From: JAVKMO01 sp031539345
GTDB lineage: Bacteria; Bacteroidota; Bacteroidia; Chitinophagales; Chitinophagaceae
Reading direction: 5' to 3'
Assembly (NCBI GenBank): GCA_031539345.1
Contig: JAVKMO010000030.1
Location: 12,126-76,125, forward strand
DNA: 64,000 nucleotides
A program made the position numbers and the translations under genes. The notes below the pieces were generated by a model. It searched no databases, was not told where the DNA came from, and saw only the letters and a program-made list of their open reading frames with translations. Of this stretch, positions 55,810 to 63,725 are shown in pieces. Numbering within the stretch: position 1 is the stretch's first letter; each line of letters begins with the position of its first letter.

Positions 55810-56685
55810 ATGCACAGCGTTATTATTTCTTTAGGGTCTAACCTTAACAATCGATTATCTTTTTTGCAACAAGCAAGAAAAAAGATTTTAGACTACGCTA
55901 CAATTCAATCATGTTCTGGCATTTATGAATCTCCACCTTGGCAAAAAGATACTACACAAGATTTTTATTTAAATCAAATTCTTCAAATTCAAACTGCATA
56001 TTCTCCAAACAATTTGCTTGAAAAATTGTTGCAAATAGAAACCGATTTAGGCAGAATAAGAAATCAAAAATGGCAAGCACGAACAATTGATATCGACATT
56101 TTATTTTTTGACAATGTTGTTTCAACTACCTCACAACTTAGTCTGCCACACCCTTTTATTTCTGAACGAAGATTCATTTTACTGCCGATGATAAAAATGG
56201 GTTTAGAAAATATGATGCATCCAGTTTTAGAAAAAACAATCAGAGAATTATATGCAGTTTGTCGAGACGAAACGAATGTTATTGAATACAAAAACGCAGA
56301 AAAAACAAGTCGTTTGCGTTTAACAAAAAAAGAAATCATCAGAAATAAAACACAGATAGAACAAGTTTTATTAAGCAAGAAAAAAATTCATGCGCCTCAT
56401 ATTACTTTACACTACGTAGCTTCAACTCAAACAACAGAAACACAATCACCACTTCAAGTTTTATTTGTTGTACCCAAAAGAAAAATAAAAAGTGCCGTCA
56501 AAAGAAATGCAATGAAGCGCTTATTACGAGAGCATTATCGTTTACATGACAAAACATTATTCGGCATAAAATCTAATTATTGCCTTGCTTTTATTTACAA
56601 GCAAACACAAATTGCGTCTTTTGAAACAATTAAAAATGAAATGACTTTTTTATTACAACAATTTTTAGTTCAAAGTAAAATATGA
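55810..56685 (+). CDS. FolK-RnpA fusion: HPPK (folate synthesis) joined to the RNase P protein subunit
   Basis: One uninterrupted 291-codon frame holds two unrelated housekeeping domains. Residues 1-155 are 6-hydroxymethyl-dihydropterin pyrophosphokinase: SVIISLGSNLNNR, YESPPW and the signature WQARTIDIDILFF (Asp94 and Asp96 bind Mg-ATP), then LPHPFISERRFILLPM. Residues 165-291 are RnpA: RLRLTKKEIIRNKTQIEQVL, then the RNA-binding signature FVVPKRKIKSAVKRNAMKRL followed by LREHYRLH. Both parts look complete. No stop lies between them. Separate RnpA synthesis from the ATGs at residues 135-136 or TTG at codon 169 cannot be excluded. yidD overlaps its end by 4 bases, the normal rnpA-yidD order. 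Confidence 0.9.
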   Translation: MHSVIISLGSNLNNRLSFLQQARKKILDYATIQSCSGIYESPPWQKDTTQDFYLNQILQIQTAYSPNNLLEKLLQIETDLGRIRNQKWQARTIDIDILFFDNVVSTTSQLSLPHPFISERRFILLPMIKMGLENMMHPVLEKTIRELYAVCRDETNVIEYKNAEKTSRLRLTKKEIIRNKTQIEQVLLSKKKIHAPHITLHYVASTQTTETQSPLQVLFVVPKRKIKSAVKRNAMKRLLREHYRLHDKTLFGIKSNYCLAFIYKQTQIASFETIKNEMTFLLQQFLVQSKI

Positions 56686-56900
56686 AATTTTCAAACTTAC
56701 TTTTTATTGCGTTAATTAGAATTTATCAATACACACTTTCTCCTTGGTTGGGCAATGCGTGCAGGTTTACACCCACTTGTTCGGTTTATGCAATTGATTG
56801 TTTCAAAAAACACTGCTTTTTAAAAGCATTTGCACTCACAATAAAAAGATTGGCATCGTGCAGACCGAAAGGCAGACATGGCTATGACCCTGTGCCTTAA
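56682..56900 (+). CDS. yidD: Membrane protein insertion efficiency factor YidD
   Basis: This 72-residue small basic protein has the YidD signature: LIRIYQYTLSPWLGNACRF followed by TPTCSVYAIDCFKKH, and the C-terminal RPKGRHGYDPVP. It helps YidC insert membrane proteins and has an amphipathic N-terminal helix. The ATG overlaps the end of the FolK-RnpA frame (ATGA), preserving the usual rnpA-yidD coupling. Its end overlaps the end of the convergent response regulator gene by 4 bases. Confidence 0.96.
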   Translation: MKFSNLLFIALIRIYQYTLSPWLGNACRFTPTCSVYAIDCFKKHCFLKAFALTIKRLASCRPKGRHGYDPVP

Positions 56901-57592
56901 TCATTTTTGATGGAGATATGAAACACATAACCAATGCCACGTTTAGAAATAAAATGTTGAGGTTGTGCAGGGTTGTGCTCAAAATATTTTCTAAACTTCA
57001 AAATAAAATTATCAATCGTTCTTGTGGTTGGAAAAACATCATAATTCCAAACAAAACGTAATATCTGTTCACGAGAAACAATATGATTTTGATTATCGAT
57101 CAGCAACTTTAATAACGCAGCTTCTTTTTGTGTTAAGACAATTTTTTTACTTTCAAAATTAATGGCTTCTTGTGTCAAAAAATTGATTGTATTGTTTGAA
57201 AATTTATACACAGATGTAATTACTTGTGTTTTTTGTATTGCTAATAATTTCTGCATTCTGAATAATAATTCAGCAAATTCAAACGGCTTAACAACGTAAT
57301 CATCGGCACCTTTTTGTAAGCCAAGTACCCTGTCTTTACTTGACGATTTGGCACTCATGAAAATGATTTTTATTGTTTGATTTTGCAAACGTATTTTTTC
57401 ACAAACACTTATTCCATCTAACTCTGGCAACATAATGTCTAAAAGAATTAAATCAAAGTGTTGTTGAACTAGAAGACTAAAAACAGTTTTTGCCGTTGGC
57501 AATGCGACAACCTCAAATCCATTGAGTTCTAAATTCAGTTGAATAATTTTTCTCAAATTATCTTCATCTTCTATCAATAAAATTTTTTTCAT
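56897..57592 (-). CDS. OmpR-family response regulator (orphan)
   Basis: This 231-residue two-domain regulator has a receiver domain (1-120) with the acidic pocket E8-D9, the phosphorylation site Asp52 in DLILLDIMLPELDG and the Lys of GADDYVVKPFEF. A winged-helix DNA-binding domain (about 130-231) follows, with LTQKEAALLKLLIDNQ and the C-terminal TIDNFILKFRKYFE and RGIGYVF. Three Met codons in a row offer starts at 57598, 57595 and 57592. MKKILLIEDED at 57592 is the standard one. No histidine kinase gene is adjacent, so its partner is elsewhere. Confidence 0.92.
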   Translation of the reverse strand: MKKILLIEDEDNLRKIIQLNLELNGFEVVALPTAKTVFSLLVQQHFDLILLDIMLPELDGISVCEKIRLQNQTIKIIFMSAKSSSKDRVLGLQKGADDYVVKPFEFAELLFRMQKLLAIQKTQVITSVYKFSNNTINFLTQEAINFESKKIVLTQKEAALLKLLIDNQNHIVSREQILRFVWNYDVFPTTRTIDNFILKFRKYFEHNPAQPQHFISKRGIGYVFHISIKND

Positions 57593-57863
57593 CATCATAA
57601 AAAACAAGTCGAATAAGTTGATTGTGTTGAATGGATTGTTCTAATCATGCTACAGCCTGATTTTGCTTACAAGATTACATTTCTATTTGAAGTGAATTGC
57701 TGTGAGTTTAGTTACTATATTCTATCAACAACAAATTGTCGTAACAGATTTTATTGAAGTCTTTAATTTTTAAGAAAACTTAAAGGATAGAGAGTTTGGC
57801 AATGCAAAAAGTTTTTCTAAGTTGGCACTCCATATTTTTATTTTTCATCTAAATTTTCTTACA

Positions 57864-58583
57864 ATGAAATTCTCTATGTACGCCTTATCTTTTTTAATGT
57901 TCATTACACTTTTTCACACAAACATTTTGGCGCAAAAAAAAGTGGCAAAAAAACCAACTCCAAATAATATAATAACCATTTACAAAGCACCTTCACTTGA
58001 CTCTTTGAGTTATGCGATTGGTTTTTTAGAATACGCTAATTTACAAAAAACACAACTAAACATCAAGTTCTATGACTTTATACTTGCTATCCAACAGGCA
58101 TACGACAACCATCTGCCTGCTATGAATGCTGAAACTGCAACACGAATCGTTCAACAAGCATTCGCCAGAAAAGCACAAGAAAAAGCAATGTCTGCAAAAC
58201 AACAAAACATCGAATATTTTAAAATATTAAAAAACAAAGCTGGTATTAAAGAAATTCAACCTGGTTTATACTATGAAGTACTGAAAGAGGGACAAGGAGC
58301 TGTTCCTGGTGCTGATACAACAAAAGTAAAAGTGCATTATGTAGGAATATTATTAGACGGAACTGAATTTGACAACTCAATTAAAAGAGGCGAACCTGCG
58401 GTTTTCCCTCTTAACGGTGTAATCAGAGGATGGACAGAAGGATTAAAAAATATGCCTGTAGGTTCAAAATGGAGATTGTATTTAGACTCTGAGTGGGGTT
58501 ATGGCGAAAGAGGTGCAGGTGCAAATATCGGACCTAATTCAGCATTGATTTTTGAAGTAGAATTATTGGACATTGTAAAATAA
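57864..58583 (+). CDS. FKBP-type peptidyl-prolyl cis-trans isomerase, exported
   Basis: This 239-residue protein has a signal peptide (about 1-25, ending near ILAQ). A helical FKBP N-terminal dimerisation domain follows (about 40-120), including DSLSYAIGFLEYANLQ. The C-terminal FKBP domain (about 135-239) has VKVHYVGILLDGTEFDNS, VIRGWTEGLKNMPVGSKWRL and the conserved end GPNSALIFEVELLDI. It acts as a periplasmic folding helper of the FkpA/Mip type. A TTG 14 codons upstream could also start the frame, but the ATG at 57864 directly precedes the signal helix. A terminator follows its stop by about 40 bases. Confidence 0.93.
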   Translation: MKFSMYALSFLMFITLFHTNILAQKKVAKKPTPNNIITIYKAPSLDSLSYAIGFLEYANLQKTQLNIKFYDFILAIQQAYDNHLPAMNAETATRIVQQAFARKAQEKAMSAKQQNIEYFKILKNKAGIKEIQPGLYYEVLKEGQGAVPGADTTKVKVHYVGILLDGTEFDNSIKRGEPAVFPLNGVIRGWTEGLKNMPVGSKWRLYLDSEWGYGERGAGANIGPNSALIFEVELLDIVK

Positions 58584-58622
58584 TTATACGGATCAAAACG
58601 TAATTTTTAATTTTTTAAAAGC

Positions 58623-58657
58623 AAAAGCTACTGATAACACAGTAGCTTTTTTATTTT
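58623..58657 (+). terminator. Intrinsic terminator after the FKBP gene
   Basis: A perfect 10-bp stem (aaaagctact 58623-58632 / agtagctttt 58641-58650) with an 8-nt loop is followed by T-rich sequence to 58657. The queG ATG lies only 3 bases further on, so this hairpin also sits in the leader of any queG transcript reading through. Confidence 0.85.
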
Positions 58658-58659
58658 GT

Positions 58660-59598
58660 ATGAACACGAAAATCATTGAACAAACACAACAAATTATTGA
58701 CAAAGCCTTTGGATTAGGGTTTAGCGACGTGGGTATTAGTGAAGCCAAGCCCTTGATAGAAGAAAGAAAAAAATTAGAACATTGGTTAAGCAAAGGTTAT
58801 CACGGAACTATGAGTTATATGGAAAGGTATATTGAGCAAAGAACTTTTCCTACTCTGTTAGTCCCCAATGCAAAATCAGTCATTACTCTCCTACTCAATT
58901 ATTATCCTGCACAAAAACAAAATAGCAATGCACCAAAAATTTCAAAGTATGCGTATGGCGAAGATTATCACCATATCATCAAAGAAAAATTAGTGGAATT
59001 GTTGCAATTTATAGAAACCCAACATGGAGCAATTGCAGGAAGAGGCTTTGTCGATTCAGCACCTTTATTTGAAAGAGCCTTGGCAGTAAAAAGTGGTCTT
59101 GGATGGATTGGCAAAAACGGAAATTTAATTCTCAAAAAAAAAGGTTCATTTTTTTTTATCGCTAATTTACTCATTGATATTCCCCTACACTTTACAAACC
59201 CCAAACCTATAACAGACCATTGCGGTACTTGCACAAAATGTATCGAGGCTTGCCCAACTCAAGCCATTTTGCCCAACAAAGTTATCAATGCCACACAGTG
59301 CATTTCTTATTATACAATAGAATTAAAAGCAGTTTTAAAAGACAAGCACAATCCGTTGCCATTAGATGATTGGATGTTTGGGTGTGATGTATGTCAAGAT
59401 GTATGTCCATGGAATAAATTTTCTACTCCAACAAAAGATGCTGCACTTGAACCTTATGCAGAAATTATCAACTTTGCAATTAAAGATTGGTTGAATTTGA
59501 ATGAAGAGCAATTCAAAAAAATATTTTCAAAATCTCCTTTAAAAAGAACAAAATACGCTGGCATACAATCTAATCTTACGCAAGCTGAACAGTCTTAA
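58660..59598 (+). CDS. queG: Epoxyqueuosine reductase
   Basis: QueG reduces epoxyqueuosine to queuosine at the tRNA wobble position, using cobalamin and two [4Fe-4S] clusters. The 312-residue protein has the N-terminal DUF1730 domain, the active-site SAPLFERALAVKSGLGWIGK region and the ferredoxin-like motifs CGTCTKCIEACPTQAI and CDVCQDVCPWNKF. Because the enzyme needs B12, it may be a consumer for the btuB system encoded 3 kb away. Its ATG lies immediately behind the FKBP terminator. Confidence 0.95.
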   Translation: MNTKIIEQTQQIIDKAFGLGFSDVGISEAKPLIEERKKLEHWLSKGYHGTMSYMERYIEQRTFPTLLVPNAKSVITLLLNYYPAQKQNSNAPKISKYAYGEDYHHIIKEKLVELLQFIETQHGAIAGRGFVDSAPLFERALAVKSGLGWIGKNGNLILKKKGSFFFIANLLIDIPLHFTNPKPITDHCGTCTKCIEACPTQAILPNKVINATQCISYYTIELKAVLKDKHNPLPLDDWMFGCDVCQDVCPWNKFSTPTKDAALEPYAEIINFAIKDWLNLNEEQFKKIFSKSPLKRTKYAGIQSNLTQAEQS

Positions 59599-59882
59599 AG
59601 CCATAATATTAAAACAGAAAAAAGATCTTCAAAATCAATTTTTTACGTCTATTTTTCTTACACTTTATTTTTAAATAGCGAAAAAAAATAAGATAAAATA
59701 AATTTTTCTGTATGTAAAATCCGTCTTAATTGCAACCTTAATTGGTAGAATAAATAATTGTCAAATACACAAAGAAAATGACCATTGATACACTCTTTTT
59801 ATCGCGGTCTATAGGTGCTTTTTTGAAGGATTCTTTTTACTCCACATTGACATTTGACCTTCTTAAACGATTCTAGTAAAAC

Positions 59883-61349
59883 ATGAAAGAAAACAAAACG
59901 CACACCGCTGAATCTGCTTGGGAAAAATGCTTAGAAATTTTTAAAGACGTTTTAGAAATTCAACACTTCAAAGCTTGGTTTGAACCCATCCAAGCCGTAC
60001 AACTCAAAGATGCTGTTTTAACAATTAAAGTTCCGTCACAATTTTTTTATGAATATTTAGAGGAAAATTATTTAGACCTCATTGCAAAAACTTTAAAGAA
60101 AATAATTGGTAAGCAGGCATCTTTAGAATATGAAATTACGATTAGCCAAGGCAGTGAACAGCATAGTGCGTCATCCATCAATTTGCCAGGAAAAAATTAT
60201 GACTACAAGTTATATAACAACAGAAATGAAGCCAATGCACCACTTGTTATCAATTCTCAAATCAAAAACCCTTTTGTTATTCCTGGAATAAGAAAAGTTC
60301 AAATTGATCCCCAATTAAACCCGACTTATACATTTGATAATTATATTGAAGGCGAGAGTAATCGTGTGGCTAAAATGGCGGGCATTGAAGTGGCTCAAAA
60401 GCTACACAAAACATCATTTAATCCACTTTGTATTTATGGCAATGTAGGGTTAGGAAAAACACACCTTGCTAACGCAATTGGAAACGAGTGTAAAAAATTA
60501 CATCCAGAGAAAATTGTATTGTATGTCAGTACAGAGAAATTTGTAACCCAATTTCAGCATCATGCAAGAACAGGCATAATTAACGATTTTATCAATTTTT
60601 ATCAGTTGGTTGATGTGTTGATTCTTGACGATATTCAAAATTTTGCAAAAGCAGAAAAAACTCAAGAAGTTTTATTTACCATTTTCAATCACCTCCACCA
60701 ATCGCACAAACAAATTATTTTGACAAGCGATTGTTTTTCTAAAAATATTGAAGGTGTACAAGAACGTTTATTAGACCGTTTTAGTTGGGGATTAAATATT
60801 CAATTAACCCCACCCACAGAAGAAATGAGAGTAGAAATTTTACAATCAAAATGCAAAGCTGAAGGTTGCGTCATTGCAGAATCATTGCTTCGATTTATTG
60901 CACAACATATTGTTTCTAATGTGAGAGATTTAGAAAGCGTACTCCTTTCTATTTTAGCCGAATCTTCTTTCAACAAAAAAGAAATTGACATCAACTTAGT
61001 CAAACAATGTTTACAAACTTTTATTAAAGCACCTAAAAAAGAAGTATCTATTGACAATATTCAAAAAATTGTTTGTGATTATTTTAATGTGCCGGTAAAA
61101 CAATTATTAGAAAAAACTCGAAAAAGTGAAATCGTACACGCACGCCAAATCACAATGTATTTTTCAAAAAAATTAACCCAAAATACACTTAAAGTTATTG
61201 GTGAATATTTTGGCGGAAAAGACCATACAACCGTTATGCACTCATGCAAAACAGTTGAAAATCAAATTGAGGTAGATACAGAATTTAAAAAAGTTGTTTT
61301 AGACCTCCAAAATAAAATACAAATTACTGCAGGAACGTCAATTGCTTAA
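59883..61349 (+). CDS. dnaA: Chromosomal replication initiator protein DnaA
   Basis: DnaA is the AAA+ ATPase that opens the replication origin. The 488-residue protein has domain I (about 1-90, beginning ESAWEKCLEIFKDVLE), a short linker and the AAA+ core. Walker A is GNVGLGKTHLANAIG and Walker B is VLILDDIQN. Domain IV has the DnaA-box-binding signature HARQITMYFSKKL and GGKDHTTVMHSCKTVE. The 284 bases upstream and the flanks show no cluster of TTATCCACA-like boxes, so the origin is not evident here. tRNA-Ser(GCU) follows 29 bases after its stop. Confidence 0.96.
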   Translation: MKENKTHTAESAWEKCLEIFKDVLEIQHFKAWFEPIQAVQLKDAVLTIKVPSQFFYEYLEENYLDLIAKTLKKIIGKQASLEYEITISQGSEQHSASSINLPGKNYDYKLYNNRNEANAPLVINSQIKNPFVIPGIRKVQIDPQLNPTYTFDNYIEGESNRVAKMAGIEVAQKLHKTSFNPLCIYGNVGLGKTHLANAIGNECKKLHPEKIVLYVSTEKFVTQFQHHARTGIINDFINFYQLVDVLILDDIQNFAKAEKTQEVLFTIFNHLHQSHKQIILTSDCFSKNIEGVQERLLDRFSWGLNIQLTPPTEEMRVEILQSKCKAEGCVIAESLLRFIAQHIVSNVRDLESVLLSILAESSFNKKEIDINLVKQCLQTFIKAPKKEVSIDNIQKIVCDYFNVPVKQLLEKTRKSEIVHARQITMYFSKKLTQNTLKVIGEYFGGKDHTTVMHSCKTVENQIEVDTEFKKVVLDLQNKIQITAGTSIA

Positions 61350-61378
61350 AATTACTTTATTTGCATACTATATTAAAC

Positions 61379-61467
61379 GGAGAGGTGCCTGAGAGGCCGA
61401 AAGGAACGGTTTGCTAAATCGTCGTACGGGTCAAACTGTACCGAGGGTTCGAATCCCTCCCTCTCCG
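61379..61467 (+). tRNA. tRNA-Ser (anticodon GCU)
   Basis: This 89-nt class II tRNA has a perfect 7-bp acceptor stem (GGAGAGG / CCTCTCC), an anticodon stem ACGGT/ATCGT around loop TTGCTAA (anticodon GCT), a long variable arm, the T-loop GGTTCGAATCC and discriminator G. CCA is not encoded. An integrase gene follows about 185 bases downstream in the same direction, so the 3' end of this tRNA is the likely attachment site of an integrated element. Confidence 0.96.
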
Positions 61468-61472
61468 CTTTT

Positions 61473-61508
61473 TGTTTTACAGGCATTTTTGAAAAACGCT
61501 TGTAAAAC
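61473..61508. repeat. Imperfect inverted repeat behind tRNA-Ser
   Basis: gttttacaggc and gcttgtaaaac form an 11-bp stem with one mismatch, separated by an A/T-rich centre. It could terminate the tRNA transcript or bind the integrase, and it lies where an attachment site would be expected. Confidence 0.5.
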
Positions 61509-61518
61509 TTCGATTACA

Positions 61519-61556
61519 CGACAAAAGCCCCTATCAAAAGGGGCTTTTGTCGTTTT
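61519..61556. terminator. Perfect 13-bp inverted repeat, probable terminator between tRNA-Ser and the integrase gene
   Basis: cgacaaaagcccc (61519-61531) and ggggcttttgtcg (61540-61552) pair perfectly around an 8-nt loop. The sequence after the stem is cgttttg rather than a full T-run, but the stem itself contains a CTTTTG strand, so termination in either direction is likely. It isolates the dnaA/tRNA transcription unit from the integrase. Confidence 0.6.
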
Positions 61557-61652
61557 GTGAGACACGAACGGCGAATTTATTTTTGTCTTTATTTGCGTTT
61601 ATTTGCGTTTTTTATTGCTATTTTCGTCGGTAAAACCGTCAGTAATTTTAGC

Positions 61653-62777
61653 ATGAAAATAACAGTTAGAATAGAAAAAAACAAGTTGTCTAAAAATAAT
61701 AAGGCAGCTTTATTCCTTGACATTTTCAATTTAGGGAAAAGGTATAGAATAGCTGTTGGCTATTCTGTTCACGTTGATTGTTTTGATGAAATCGCTCAAA
61801 GGGTAAAAAAAAACATTTCTGCCCACAAAGAAATCAACGCACTGATTGAAACAAAAATCAATGAGGTGGAGAAAAAAAATTTACTCGCGCGTGTTACAAA
61901 TCAAGCACCAATTTTAAAAGACAACGAACTAAGAAAAAATATTGATGCAGAGCAAAAAACGTTTTCGCAATTTGTGCATCAATACATCAAAAACAATAGC
62001 AATAAGTTAAGCGAAAAAACGAAAAGGGGCTATTTGTTGATTGCAAGAAATGCAGAACAATTTTTTAAACAGATTTTGCTCAAAGACATTACGATTCAAA
62101 AAATTGATGAGTTTGAAAATTATTTGTCTGGGCTGGGTCATGCCAAAAATTACACCATAAAATTAGTGGGCAGATTTAAAACTGTTCTCAACATTGCTCA
62201 CGCTTATGGCTACATCAAAAATAATCCTGCGAAAAATCACAAAACGTATTTAAAAAAAGAGGAAATTTTAAAAGACTTTTTAGAAGCAGAAGAAATAAAA
62301 AAAATAGAAAATTCTTTAACCTTTTTGATAAAACAAGAACATCATGTGGCTTGTTGGTTTTTGCTTTCTTGCTATACTGGTCTTAGGTTTTCGGATATAT
62401 TTAATTTCAATTTCAACAGTTCGGTAAAAAAAAATGAACTGATTGTTAAAACTGAAAAAACGGGGTCGATTGTTTCTATTGGTATCAACGAAAAAATAAC
62501 CGAGTGTTTGGAACGTGTAAAAAAAATTAGTCAAATTTGCTCTTCACAAAAAACAAACGTCTATTTAAAAACGATTGCGCAAAAGTCGGCGGTTAGCAAA
62601 AAAATTTCTTTTCACACGGCAAGGCACACGTTTGCGTGTATGTGTGCAGAAGTTGGCGTTCCTATTGAAGTTACACAGAAATGGCTCGGTCATTCAGACA
62701 CGAAAACAACACTCATTTATTACAAGCTGAAAAACAAAAAAATGACCGAATTTGCTCACCTGTTTAATGCACTATAA
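61653..62777 (+). CDS. Tyrosine-type site-specific recombinase (integrase)
   Basis: This 374-residue integrase has an N-terminal arm-binding domain (about 1-95), a SAM-like core-binding domain (about 100-195) and the catalytic domain (about 205-374). The catalytic residues are in place: Arg245 in YTGLRFSDI, H321-x-x-R324 in FHTARHTFACM, His347 in WLGHSDTKTT and the Tyr nucleophile at 356 or 357 in IYYKLKNKK. This is the Bacteroidota integrase architecture found in conjugative transposons and islands. The frame extends 32 codons upstream through a low-complexity repeat, but the ATG at 61653 (MKITVRIEKNKLSKNNK) is the expected start. Confidence 0.92.
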   Translation: MKITVRIEKNKLSKNNKAALFLDIFNLGKRYRIAVGYSVHVDCFDEIAQRVKKNISAHKEINALIETKINEVEKKNLLARVTNQAPILKDNELRKNIDAEQKTFSQFVHQYIKNNSNKLSEKTKRGYLLIARNAEQFFKQILLKDITIQKIDEFENYLSGLGHAKNYTIKLVGRFKTVLNIAHAYGYIKNNPAKNHKTYLKKEEILKDFLEAEEIKKIENSLTFLIKQEHHVACWFLLSCYTGLRFSDIFNFNFNSSVKKNELIVKTEKTGSIVSIGINEKITECLERVKKISQICSSQKTNVYLKTIAQKSAVSKKISFHTARHTFACMCAEVGVPIEVTQKWLGHSDTKTTLIYYKLKNKKMTEFAHLFNAL

Positions 62778-62787
62778 TCTTATATGG

Positions 62788-63222
62788 TTATTTTTTTTTA
62801 GTTTTTGATACTTTATTCACCCCTTTTTTTATTCCTCCTAATGTTGTTGTGTGTTCGTCTGCCCAATCAATAATTGTTTTTGCGTCTTTCCAACCTGCCT
62901 TTTTGTATTCTATGTTTGTGTTGCCGTCATAACCTAATGCCAAATGTAAGCAACTGTAAACATTTAAAAACACATTCACCAAACGCTTATTCCTTTTTGC
63001 AATAATGTCTTTATATGTATCAACACTAATGCGTTGTTTTTTTGACTTGTCAATAAACGGCTCAAGTGCAACCAGCACACCTGAATAAGCCGTATGTCCC
63101 GCCATACGTACATATTTTTTGTCACTGTATATTTTGTAAGTGGCATCTATGGTACAATTGTCTTTAAGTAGTTTGTCGGCGTTTTCTAAATAGCGATAAG
63201 CTTCTTTTATGTGTGGTTTCAT
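62788..63222 (-). CDS. DUF5618 family protein
   Basis: This 144-residue protein resembles the DUF5618 family of Bacteroidota: HIKEAYRYLENADKLLKDN, KYVRMAGHTAYSGVLVALEP and the later LHLALGYDGNTNIEYKKAG and DAKTIIDWAD. It is helical, has no catalytic motif and ends in a Lys-rich tail. These proteins often occur in accessory regions next to small antitoxin-like genes, but no function is known. It converges on the integrase gene with a 10-base gap and lies 26 bases downstream of the short HTH gene. Confidence 0.75.
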   Translation of the reverse strand: MKPHIKEAYRYLENADKLLKDNCTIDATYKIYSDKKYVRMAGHTAYSGVLVALEPFIDKSKKQRISVDTYKDIIAKRNKRLVNVFLNVYSCLHLALGYDGNTNIEYKKAGWKDAKTIIDWADEHTTTLGGIKKGVNKVSKTKKK

Positions 63223-63248
63223 TGTGTGTTTTTTTTTACAAAAATAAT

Positions 63249-63413
63249 TTAATTGTCAAAACCAAGTTTTTTTTTAATTTCAAAAACCTCTTTGGGGTTT
63301 AACAAATGGCGTGAAGTTTTTATTTTGAGCATCGATAAATATCGCCGTAGCGTTTGTGCAGATATGCCCAAATCTTCGCAAAGTTGTTTTTTTGTTTGCA
63401 GCTCTTTTTTCAT
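63249..63413 (-). CDS. Short helix-turn-helix protein
   Basis: This 54-residue protein starts MKKELQTKKQLCEDLGISAQ and continues TLRRYLSMLKI, which is a complete helix-turn-helix like those of MerR- or excisionase-type proteins. A second short segment, HLLNPKEVFEIKKKLGF, follows. It may be an excisionase-like directionality factor or a small regulator of the element. The frame could be read from 63470, but that would overlap the small hydrophobic ORF and would place non-family sequence before the HTH. ATG 63413 is preferred. Confidence 0.65.
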   Translation of the reverse strand: MKKELQTKKQLCEDLGISAQTLRRYLSMLKIKTSRHLLNPKEVFEIKKKLGFDN

Positions 63414-63418
63414 GTTTT

Positions 63419-63562
63419 TTATTTTAAGTCGATAAGTTCTTGTACGTAAAAAAAACACACCAATATCCAAGCTACTGTTGCGGAAACATTGTTTGACAAA
63501 ATCGCTAATATTGTTGAAATAGAAGATAAAAAAATTTGTAAGCGTAGCAGTTTTTTAATCAT
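63419..63562 (-). CDS. Possible small hydrophobic protein
   Basis: Translation of the minus strand from ATG 63562 gives 47 residues (MIKKLLRLQIFLSSISTILA, a polar turn NNVSATV, then AWILVCFFYVQELIDLK). The two hydrophobic stretches could be membrane helices. It ends 5 bases before the HTH gene start, in an operon-like arrangement. Such small membrane proteins are common in Bacteroidota mobile elements, but the ORF is short and may be chance. Confidence 0.35.
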   Translation of the reverse strand: MIKKLLRLQIFLSSISTILAILSNNVSATVAWILVCFFYVQELIDLK

Positions 63563-63612
63563 GTTGGTTTATTTTAATAATGCTGTGTTTATGTCTTCAA
63601 AAAAATAATAAA

Positions 63613-63725
63613 GTCTTCACCACCACTTCTTAAAATGGGAGTTAGAGCAATTGAATGACCTTTTAGAAATGGCTGAAAAACCCAACATTCAAACAAAATT
63701 AAAAACTGCAAAAAAATTTATATGA
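63613..63725 (+). pseudogene. Possible frameshifted gene remnant
   Basis: Reading 63613 onward gives a peptide with WELEQLNDF that stops at TAG 63664. Moving to another frame at 63660 continues naturally as LLEMAEKPNIQTKLKTAKKF to a stop at 63723-63725. The two parts join into a plausible helical segment if one base is restored near 63660. The end overlaps the next ORF by ATGA, as in coupled genes. No start codon is visible upstream. Short length makes chance possible. Confidence 0.3.

Noticed and set aside
59599..59882. Replication origin upstream of dnaA
   Set aside because: No cluster of TTATCCACA-like boxes or clear unwinding repeats is visible in the gap or just after the gene; AT-richness alone is not evidence in this genome.
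61557..61652. 32-codon extension of the integrase
   Set aside because: It is formed by a low-complexity tandem repeat and has no resemblance to integrase N-termini; the ATG at 61653 fits the family.
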